From the NCBI GenBank assembly GCA_934569215.1, contig CAKTKF010000070.1, forward strand, positions 1 to 6,527: DNA of 6,527 nt, in the 5' to 3' direction. Made by a program: the position numbers and the translations under genes. The notes beneath the pieces were generated by a model that worked only from the letters and a program-made list of their open reading frames with translations, did no database searches and was not told where the DNA came from. The first letter of the stretch is position 1. The number at the start of each line of letters is the position of its first letter. This stretch comes from an uncultured Oscillospiraceae bacterium. Its GTDB lineage: Bacteria > Bacillota > Clostridia > Oscillospirales > Oscillospiraceae. Shown in pieces: positions 1 through 4,691 of the stretch.

Positions 1-44
1 TGAGTCCGGTGCAATACCGAACTCATTTCGCAGAAGCTATTTAA
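1..44 (+). CDS. IS3-family transposase OrfB, C-terminal end (partial)
   Basis: The reading frame beginning at base 3 gives SPVQYRTHFAEAI followed by TAA at 42-44. A 'GLSPVQYR' block close to the stop codon is the usual end of IS3/IS150-type OrfB transposases (DDE integrase-fold proteins that cut and join IS ends, acting on DNA in the cytoplasm). Only 13 residues are visible, so the call rests on this characteristic tail and on the IS-like terminal repeat immediately downstream. The catalytic core lies left of the window, so whether the gene is intact is unknown. Confidence 0.72.
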   Translation, partial: SPVQYRTHFAEAI

Positions 45-76
45 CCAGAATCGTCCAACTTTTGGGGTGCATATCA
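1..76 (+). mobile_element. Right end of an IS3-family insertion sequence (partial)
   Basis: The segment holds the last residues of an IS3-type transposase followed by a terminal-repeat-like sequence at about 46-76. Read on the minus strand, the end begins TGATATGCACCCCAAAAG and continues with TTGGACG. This resembles IS150-type IS3 ends, which start with TG and carry a C-run followed by an AAGTTGGAC-like block. The inferred element boundary is the CA at 75-76. The left end and the target duplication lie outside the window, so the boundary and the exact IS cannot be confirmed. The element ends nine bases before the stop codon of the adjacent holin-like toxin. Confidence 0.72.
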
Positions 77-85
77 GCTTGGCGG

Positions 86-178
86 TTACTTCTCTTTATT
101 ATTTGCCTGGAGAACCAGGGCAATGACAGCGGCAATAAGCATGCAGAATTGAAAAATTCCTTCCCATGTAACAACCAT
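86..178 (-). CDS. Holin-like small membrane toxin (Hol_Tox / type I toxin family)
   Basis: The 30-residue product starts MVVTWEGIFQFCMLIAAVIA, continues with LVLQ and ends in a polar ANNKEK tail. One hydrophobic helix (about residues 8-24) followed by a short polar or basic end, with the 'T(W/Y)E.(I/L)FQFCMLI' opening, is characteristic of the Firmicutes 'putative holin-like toxin' family related to TxpA-type type I toxins. These act at the inner face of the membrane and are normally silenced by an antisense RNA. The start is supported by a strong AGGGGGTG ribosome binding site just upstream on the minus strand. A promoter (289-317) and structured leader precede it, and the LCP operon terminator separates it from the upstream genes. 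An IS3-type element ends nine bases past the stop codon, so the native 3' region, where the antitoxin RNA of TxpA-like systems overlaps, appears displaced. Toxicity is inferred from the family, not seen. Confidence 0.8.
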   Translation of the reverse strand: MVVTWEGIFQFCMLIAAVIALVLQANNKEK

Positions 179-186
179 GTCTGCCA

Positions 187-282
187 CCCCCTCTCTCGAT
201 AGATTGGGGGCAAAGAAGAAGTGTACTACCCCCGAAAATTCAATTCAGGGGAACCGCCTACCGGGGTACTACTGGTAGCACC
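187..282 (-). promoter_or_regulatory. Structured 5' leader of the toxin mRNA
   Basis: The predicted transcript opens at its first base with a hairpin (282-265): GGTGCTA, loop CCAG, TAGTACC. It has seven pairs, one of which is G-U on this strand and would be A-C on the other, which favours a minus-strand RNA. Its 3' arm could instead join a longer-range pairing with GGGGGTAGTAC at 232-222. Closer to the gene, CCCCC (210-206) can pair with the GGGGG of the ribosome binding site (191-187). Leader structures that restrain translation are known for type I toxin mRNAs. Here the fold is inferred by eye only. Confidence 0.5.
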
Positions 283-288
283 ACAAAC

Positions 289-317
289 AGCATATCACAC
301 GATTCGACAGATTGCAA
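289..317 (-). promoter_or_regulatory. Extended -10 promoter of the holin-like toxin
   Basis: On the minus strand TTGCAA (312-317) and TATGCT (289-294) are separated by exactly 17 bases, and a TGA immediately precedes the -10 element (extended -10, TGn). The predicted start is the G at about 282, giving a leader of about 104 nt to the toxin ATG. It lies downstream of the LCP terminator, so the toxin is an independent unit. Confidence 0.7.
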
Positions 318-337
318 GAAAAAGCGGGAAATACCGC

Positions 338-365
338 AAAACTGCCCTGCCTTTCGGCAGGGCAG
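338..365 (-). terminator. Intrinsic terminator of the sortase/LCP operon
   Basis: On the minus strand a perfect 10-bp stem CTGCCCTGCC / GGCAGGGCAG closes on a GAAA tetraloop and is followed by TTTT. It begins 12 bases after the LCP stop codon. The plus-strand reading also has a T-rich tail (CTTTGTTTT), but no rightward gene needs it. Confidence 0.85.
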
Positions 366-377
366 CTTTGTTTTCCG

Positions 378-1502
378 TTATTCTGCCGGGACGCAGAACT
401 TTTCTGCCACGAAGTCGTGGAGCCAGGTTTCGTCCGGGTAGAATTCTGCGTAGCGCTCGCCCATCACCGTCTCGCCGGGGAGACGCACGATGGTGTCGGA
501 GGTGAAGTACATCTTTCCCATGTTCCTGGCAAGATACGTGATCTCCGTCAAGTCCAGGTCGGTGGTGATGTAGCTCTTCAGGCCGTTATAGTATTCTAGC
601 GCTACGGCGGGGTCGGCGACGATCTCGTCCTTGCACTGGTTGAACAGCGCCTTCATCACCGCCATGCTCCGCATACCACGCTTGTATGCGCCCTCCAGGT
701 CGGTCTCACTGCGGTAGGTGATGAACTTGTCCATGTACCACCGGTTCAGCGTCACCGTATTGCCCCGGGTGAAGGTGGAGTGAATTTCCGTGTAGTCGTC
801 GTCAAAAGTGATGGTCAGGCCGCCGATCATATCGTTCAGCGTGTACAGTGCGTCATAGTCCAGCGCCACGTAACGGCTCACCGGCGCGCCGTACAGAAGC
901 CGGGACACCGCGTCGGTGGTCAGGCGGCAGCTTAAGTCTTTTCCGTCGCCGTAGCTGTGGGCGGTGGAAATGTTGGTGTAGACGGTATCCAGGTACTGGC
1001 CGTCTGCGTCCATGGCGATCACGTCGGCCATGGTATCACGGGGGATGTACAGCATGGAAAAGTCAAAGGTCTTGGTGTCCAGGATGACCAGCCCGATCAC
1101 GTCGGCGTTGCCGCCGTTGGACTCCGTGGCGTAGTACCAGTGCGCTTCATCGCCCATGTAGTCGATGCCCATAAACAGAATGGAAATCACGTCGTCCCGG
1201 TAATTATAGGCGTTGCCTTGGTCGTCGATCCAGTCCGCTTCGATGCGCGCCTGGGTCTCGGCGGCGGTAGGCTCAGTCACACTTTGGGTGATCGTATCCG
1301 AAATGCTGCCCCGGGCGGCGAACATCGACCCCCGCACGCTTCCGGAGTACCACACGAAAATCCCCACGCCCACGGCCGTAAGCACCAAAATCGCCGCCAG
1401 GGAACTGAGGACGATGGCGGTCACTTTCATGGGGTTCACGCTTTTTTTCGGTTTTTCGCTTTTCGGGGGTTCTTCTTTCAGAAATTTTCCTTTTTTCTTC
1501 AT
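378..1502 (-). CDS. LytR-CpsA-Psr (LCP) family membrane protein
   Basis: This is a 374-residue protein with a Lys/Pro-rich cytoplasmic start (1-26), one membrane helix (about 27-52), a Thr/Glu-rich linker and an extracytoplasmic LCP domain from about 104 to 290. LCP motifs are visible: NADVIGLVILD (132-142, equivalent to the usual R-S/T-D-T strand), LYIPRDT (151-157, the S-I-P-R-D signature), LNDMIGGLTITF (222-233) and the YR...KRGMR arginine region (263-278). LCP enzymes transfer lipid-linked glycopolymers such as teichoic acids or capsule onto peptidoglycan at the outer face of the membrane. The usual Arg-Gln after the last Arg cluster is Arg-Ser here (278-279), so the protein is a divergent member. 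The gene starts seven bases after the sortase stop codon, with GGAG overlapping the sortase end at a slightly long 12-nt spacing. It is the last gene of the operon, and its polymer substrate cannot be told from sequence. Confidence 0.87.
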   Translation of the reverse strand: MKKKGKFLKEEPPKSEKPKKSVNPMKVTAIVLSSLAAILVLTAVGVGIFVWYSGSVRGSMFAARGSISDTITQSVTEPTAAETQARIEADWIDDQGNAYNYRDDVISILFMGIDYMGDEAHWYYATESNGGNADVIGLVILDTKTFDFSMLYIPRDTMADVIAMDADGQYLDTVYTNISTAHSYGDGKDLSCRLTTDAVSRLLYGAPVSRYVALDYDALYTLNDMIGGLTITFDDDYTEIHSTFTRGNTVTLNRWYMDKFITYRSETDLEGAYKRGMRSMAVMKALFNQCKDEIVADPAVALEYYNGLKSYITTDLDLTEITYLARNMGKMYFTSDTIVRLPGETVMGERYAEFYPDETWLHDFVAEKFCVPAE

Positions 1503-1509
1503 AGTCAGC

Positions 1510-2355
1510 TTATTCTCCGTCTGCGTCCAAATTGCCGGTAAACGCGGCGCGGGCTTCCTCCACCAGCACGCCCTGTACCACGAACCGGTATGCCGGGTTT
1601 CCGATACAGGTGGAAAGGGTGATGATCCTGTCCGAGGATGTGACCTCCGGCGCCGGGTTGAACTGCGCCAGGTCTGTCTGGGCGTAGATGCTCTCGATGT
1701 ATTCGTCGATCAGCTCCTTGGTGGAAAGATCCGTGTTTGCGATGATGTCCAGATTGTCCCGGCGGTAGGCCGCGAAAACCTGGTAGGTCAGCTGACGCTC
1801 CGGCGTGTAGACGATGATCTGTCCGTGGGAATCGAAGAAATTCCTGTCCCGGAACCGGTGGAGCTGGGCAAACATCCGCCCGTCCAGCATGTTATGGCCG
1901 TAGACCACGGTGTTGAAATCCGTGAAGTCCCCGGCGTTCTCCCCCAGAACGAAAATGGAGCCGTAGCCGGTGGTCGTCCCCTCGTAGTTGTGGTTCAGGT
2001 AGTAGTAATTGTAGGTCGTGTCGTACAGGATGGGGTAGTCGATCAGCGTGCCGTCCACCACGATCCAGCCGATGATGTCCCCGTTTTCCCCCTTGAGGTA
2101 GTCAAAATTGATGGGGATTTCCACGGTGGGCAGGGGCGGCTCCGTCTCGACGGGCTGGGTCTCCTCGGCGGCCTCCGTCACCGGGGTGGTGGAGGGCGGG
2201 GGCGCGGCGGTTCTGGCTGCGGCTGCCAGCTGCTCATAGTTGTCGCTCTGCTGCTTGTAGGCAAGGAGCAGCCCACCGATGGCGGCCAGCGCCACCAGCA
2301 CGATGGAGAAGCTGACAATGCTGATGATCAAATATACCTTCTTCTTATTCTGCAT
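1510..2355 (-). CDS. Class B sortase
   Basis: This is a 281-residue membrane-anchored transpeptidase. It has a short basic N-terminus, a membrane helix (about 8-32), a Pro/Thr/Glu-rich spacer (about 50-78) and a class B sortase domain (about 82-268). The DIIGWIVVDGTLIDYPI block (93-109) is typical of this class. Catalytic residues are His154 in VYGHNM, Cys250 in ITLSTC and Arg257 in AYRFVV. Sortases cleave a sorting motif between Thr and Gly and join the protein to cell-wall peptide. The C. difficile class B enzyme prefers (S/P/N)PXTG motifs, and the gene just upstream encodes a small protein with APRTG, so that product is the likely substrate (inference). ATG 2355 is the only sensible start, since the basic residues and helix follow at once. 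However, no good ribosome binding site precedes it (only GGAC next to the ATG), and a 9-bp inverted repeat lies in the short intergenic space. Confidence 0.93.
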   Translation of the reverse strand: MQNKKKVYLIISIVSFSIVLVALAAIGGLLLAYKQQSDNYEQLAAAARTAAPPPSTTPVTEAAEETQPVETEPPLPTVEIPINFDYLKGENGDIIGWIVVDGTLIDYPILYDTTYNYYYLNHNYEGTTTGYGSIFVLGENAGDFTDFNTVVYGHNMLDGRMFAQLHRFRDRNFFDSHGQIIVYTPERQLTYQVFAAYRRDNLDIIANTDLSTKELIDEYIESIYAQTDLAQFNPAPEVTSSDRIITLSTCIGNPAYRFVVQGVLVEEARAAFTGNLDADGE

Positions 2356-2370
2356 GTCCGTTATAATAGG

Positions 2371-2396
2371 AATGGAGCGATCAAGACCGCTCCATT
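2371..2396 (-). terminator. Intergenic hairpin between the small wall protein and the sortase (attenuator-like)
   Basis: A perfect 9-bp inverted repeat, AATGGAGCG / CGCTCCATT with an 8-base loop, sits in the 64 bases between the 71-residue gene and the sortase. On the minus strand it is followed by CCTATTATAA rather than a T-run, so it is not a strong terminator. It may be an attenuator or an RNA-stabilising stem that keeps peptide mRNA above sortase mRNA. The role is inferred; the repeat itself is plain. Confidence 0.5.
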
Positions 2397-2419
2397 TCGT
2401 TCCTTTTCAATTACTCGGA

Positions 2420-2635
2420 TTACTCTTTGCTCTTCTTGTAGGCGATGGCGCCGACGCCGCCCGCAGTGCAGGCCGCAGCGGACAGAACCGCCACCGCAAC
2501 GGAGCCGGTACGGGGCGCGGTGGGTTTGCCGCCGGTGTTGCCGCCCTGATTGCTCTTGACGGTCGTGGCGGAAGCCGTGACAGCCATGCTCAGGCACAGA
2601 ACAAGTGCGAAAACAAAGGATACAAACTTTCTCAT
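2420..2635 (-). CDS. Small cell-wall-anchored peptide precursor (sortase substrate)
   Basis: The product has 71 residues. MRKFVSFVFALVLCLSMAVT followed by ASA (21-23) is a clear Sec signal peptide. Residues 40-44 are APRTG, an xPxTG-type sorting motif, followed by a hydrophobic stretch (about 45-65) and the basic tail YKKSKE. Cleavage by signal peptidase after Ala23 and by sortase after Thr43 would leave a mature, wall-linked chain of only 20 residues, rich in Gly, Asn, Thr, Lys and Pro with no Cys and no domain. A strong GAAGGAG site nine bases before the ATG and a consensus promoter suggest high expression. It leads an operon with a class B sortase and an LCP protein, so it is probably their cognate substrate. 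Its function is unknown; a scaffold, spacer or surface-charge peptide are possibilities. The architecture is seen; the processing is inferred. Confidence 0.85.
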   Translation of the reverse strand: MRKFVSFVFALVLCLSMAVTASATTVKSNQGGNTGGKPTAPRTGSVAVAVLSAAACTAGGVGAIAYKKSKE

Positions 2636-2702
2636 AGCTTTTTACTCCTTCAGCGTTAGAATGAAACTGCATCATGCACAGTCCGCCTTTTTCTTACCTT
2701 GT

Positions 2703-2731
2703 ATTATAGGGTCTCCCGCGTCGTTTGTCAA
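2703..2731 (-). promoter_or_regulatory. Perfect consensus sigma-A promoter of the sortase operon
   Basis: On the minus strand TTGACA (2726-2731) and TATAAT (2703-2708) are exactly 17 bases apart. This is a full match to both consensus hexamers at optimal spacing. The predicted start is near 2696, leaving a leader of about 60 nt before the small wall protein. It implies strong, housekeeping-type expression. No operator palindrome stands out at it. Confidence 0.88.
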
Positions 2732-2901
2732 CAAAGAAATCACTCGTTATTCTGCCATAAATCCCGCAAAAAACCGCAGATGTCCTATGAAAAACGTTAA
2801 ACCGCACCTTGGCGAAAGGGACGCGGCGGAATTTGCGTTTTGGTTCGGCGCAAAAAGCGAAATGTGCCAATTTATAGTGGGAATTCTTACCGTTTCTATC
2901 C
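2732..2901. other. Divergent intergenic region without a gene
   Basis: Together with its flanking promoters this fills the 320-base gap between the leftward sortase operon and the rightward DUF2156 gene. The stretch is more AT-rich than the genes around it. I see no supported coding frame with a ribosome binding site, no clear RNA gene and no convincing operator in it, only the two divergent promoters at its edges. Confidence 0.5.
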
Positions 2902-2930
2902 TTGTTTTTTGGGGAAAACTGTGGTATGAT
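2902..2930 (+). promoter_or_regulatory. Extended -10 promoter of the DUF2156-GNAT pair
   Basis: TTGTTT (2902-2907) and TATGAT (2925-2930) are 17 bases apart, and TGG directly precedes the -10 element (TGn extension). The predicted start is near 2937, only about 19 bases before the ATG at 2956, just room for the AAAGGAAG ribosome binding site. This also argues against any start codon further upstream. Confidence 0.72.
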
Positions 2931-2955
2931 ACTTTTCAATAAAGGAAGTGTAACC

Positions 2956-3867
2956 ATGCTCGATTTTCAGCGCCCCCAGCTGTCCCAGAAGGACGACTAT
3001 GAGCGCATTTTATTTGCCTGCCCGCCCAGAGGATGCGAATATTCCTTCGCCAACCTCTACCTCTGGGGGCGGCAGCAGCTGGCGTTTACCCACGGGTGCG
3101 TGGCGTTTTTCTCCCATTTTAACGGCCGGAGCGTCTACCCATACCCCATCGGCGAGGGGGATAGGCGCGCCGTGATCGAAGAAATTCTTCTCGACGCCAA
3201 ACAGCGGGGGATCCCGTGCCGCATCGTCAGCATGACCGAGGCCGATCGGGCGGAGCTGCAAGGCTGGTTCCCCGAAACATTTCTCTACCGCACCGACCGG
3301 GACGGCTTTGACTACGTCTATTCGGTGGACGATCTGGCCGACCTGAAGGGGCGGAAGTTCCAGAAAAAGCGGAACCACGTCAACCGCTTCCGGGCGGAGC
3401 ATCCTCGGTTCGAGCTGCAAACCCTGACCCGCGACAATTTTTCCGCTGCCCAGCATATGGTGAGCGACTGGTACCGCGCCCGGATGCAGGCCGACCCGGC
3501 GGGGGACTACATGCTGGAAAGCATCGCCATGTCCCGGGCGTTCCGGCATTATGAGGGTCTGAAAATGGAAAGCGCCGTGCTTCTGGAGGACGGGGAAATT
3601 CTCGCCCTGACCATGGGAAGCCGCCTGTGGTCGGACACCTTCGACATTCATTTTGAAAAAGCCCGGGAGGACGTGGAGGGCGCTTACGCCGCCATAAACA
3701 GCGAATTTGCCCGGTATCTGCGGCTGAAATACCCCGAGCTGCGCTATCTGAACCGGGAGGACGACGTAGGTCTGGCGGGGCTTCGCAAGGCCAAGCTGTC
3801 CTATAACCCCCACCACATGGTGGAAAAATTCTGGGCATACCTCGCGGAGGATTTTCATGGAGATTGA
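2956..3867 (+). CDS. DUF2156 family protein (phosphatidylglycerol lysyltransferase C-domain-like)
   Basis: The product is 303 residues and soluble. Family blocks are visible: DYVYSVDDLADLKGRKFQ with KKRNHVNRF (119-145), DIHFEKAREDVEGAYAAIN (230-248) and YLNREDDVGLAGLRKAKLSY (264-283). These mark DUF2156, the domain that forms the catalytic, GNAT-fold C-terminal part of MprF lysyl-lipid synthases. The MprF membrane flippase is absent, so this is one of the stand-alone Clostridial forms whose acyl donor and acceptor are unknown. ATG 2956 is chosen because AAAGGAAG lies six bases upstream and the promoter's predicted start is at about 2937. The frame stays open further upstream, but that stretch overlaps the promoter. 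The 3' end overlaps the next gene, a GNAT acetyltransferase, by 11 bases, so the two are co-translated. A joint role in modifying one small molecule or peptide is plausible but unproven. Confidence 0.85.
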   Translation: MLDFQRPQLSQKDDYERILFACPPRGCEYSFANLYLWGRQQLAFTHGCVAFFSHFNGRSVYPYPIGEGDRRAVIEEILLDAKQRGIPCRIVSMTEADRAELQGWFPETFLYRTDRDGFDYVYSVDDLADLKGRKFQKKRNHVNRFRAEHPRFELQTLTRDNFSAAQHMVSDWYRARMQADPAGDYMLESIAMSRAFRHYEGLKMESAVLLEDGEILALTMGSRLWSDTFDIHFEKAREDVEGAYAAINSEFARYLRLKYPELRYLNREDDVGLAGLRKAKLSYNPHHMVEKFWAYLAEDFHGD

Positions 3868-4612
3868 CTACCCCGCCGGCGCTCAGGAACCCCAACTGCG
3901 AACGCTCTGGCAGCTGGCTTTTGGGGATTCGGAGGCATTTATTGCGGGCTTTTTTGCCAGCGGCTACTCTCCCCGGCGCTGTCGGTGCGCGGTGGAGGGC
4001 GACGATGTGGCCGCCGCCCTTTACTGGTTTGATGTAGAGTTCCGGGGACAGAAATTTGCTTATCTCTATGCCGTGGCGACTCACCCGGATTTTCGGAACC
4101 GGGGGCTTTGCCGCGCCCTGATGGCAGACTCCGCTGCCTGTCTGACGGAGCGGGGCTATGACGGGGCGCTGCTGATGCCCCAGGACTTGGGGCTTCGGGA
4201 AATGTATGGCCGCATGGGCTTCCGGGACTGCTGCACCGTGTCGGAATTTGCCTGTGACGCCGGGGAAGCGGTGGCTTTGCGCCCGGTTTCCCGGGGGGAA
4301 TTTGCCGCCCTTCGCCGGGAGTATCTGCCTCCGGACGGCGTGATTCAGGAGGGCGCGAACCTTTCCTATCTGGAACGCTATGCCGCATTCTACTCCGGGG
4401 AGGATTTCCTGCTGGCCGCCGCGCCCAACGGGGACAGCCTGACCGGCATGGAGCTGCTGGGCAGCGTCGACGCCGCCCCGGGCATCCTGGGGGCGCTGGG
4501 ATTTCCCCATGGCCGTTTCCGCACCCCGGGGACGACGCTTCCCGGCGCTATGTTCCGTCCGCTGAGGGCGGACGTGGACGCCCCCGGATATTTTGGGCTA
4601 GTTTTCGACTGA
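3857..4612 (+). CDS. GNAT family N-acetyltransferase
   Basis: The product is 251 residues. The N-terminal half is a GNAT domain: acetyl-CoA-binding motif A is YAVATHPDFRNRGLCRALM (71-89), with the pyrophosphate loop R-N-R-G-L-C (80-85), and the motif B-like YGRMGF is at 117-122. The Cys where Gly/Ala is usual in Q/RxxGxG/A is a small deviation. Residues about 135-251 form a second, weakly recognisable half, as in two-part GNAT proteins. The enzyme would move an acetyl group from acetyl-CoA to an unknown amine in the cytoplasm. GGAGG seven bases before the ATG supports the start, inside the end of the upstream DUF2156 gene, so translation is coupled. The acceptor cannot be predicted. Confidence 0.85.
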   Translation: MEIDYPAGAQEPQLRTLWQLAFGDSEAFIAGFFASGYSPRRCRCAVEGDDVAAALYWFDVEFRGQKFAYLYAVATHPDFRNRGLCRALMADSAACLTERGYDGALLMPQDLGLREMYGRMGFRDCCTVSEFACDAGEAVALRPVSRGEFAALRREYLPPDGVIQEGANLSYLERYAAFYSGEDFLLAAAPNGDSLTGMELLGSVDAAPGILGALGFPHGRFRTPGTTLPGAMFRPLRADVDAPGYFGLVFD

Positions 4613-4634
4613 GCTTCCCTAACCCTGTGGCATC

Positions 4635-4660
4635 CATAGGCCGCGCGGCCTGTGCCTTTT
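4635..4660 (+). terminator. Possible terminator after the GNAT gene
   Basis: CATAGGCC, loop GCGC, GGCCTGTG form eight pairs (one G-U), followed by CC and four T. The T-run is short, and there is no obvious promoter in the 31 bases between it and the transporter gene. Read-through into the transporter is therefore possible and this may be a partial terminator. Confidence 0.5.
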
Positions 4661-4691
4661 ATAAAAAACAAGAACATGTGGAGGAATCAAC

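Noticed and set aside
1..25. Inverted repeat TGAGTCCGGT / ACCGAACTCA resembling a terminator
   Set aside because: It lies within the coding end of the IS3-type transposase, and no T-run for the minus-strand reading is inside the window. It might end the toxin transcript by chance, but this cannot be supported.
2362..2367. Perfect TATAAT on the plus strand, a possible antisense promoter
   Set aside because: There is no acceptable -35 element at 16-18 bases upstream (TTCTTC at best), and no plus-strand gene follows.
1213..2559. Long open plus-strand frame opposite the sortase and LCP genes
   Set aside because: Its translation is low-complexity (Val/Gly/Arg-rich), with no domain or ribosome binding site. 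The minus strand carries complete sortase and LCP proteins with catalytic motifs.
2594..2635. Lipoprotein signal (LVLC, Cys14) in the small wall protein
   Set aside because: The residue before Cys is Leu rather than Gly/Ala/Ser, and a standard ASA signal peptidase I site follows at 21-23.
2902..2955. Upstream extension of the DUF2156 gene to a TTG start at 2902
   Set aside because: It overlaps the -35 and -10 elements and has no ribosome binding site. ATG 2956 has AAAGGAAG at good spacing.
3380..4510. Long open minus-strand frame opposite the DUF2156 and GNAT genes
   Set aside because: The product is Pro/Arg/Gly-rich without motifs, as expected for the shadow of GC-rich genes. The plus-strand proteins show clear family blocks.
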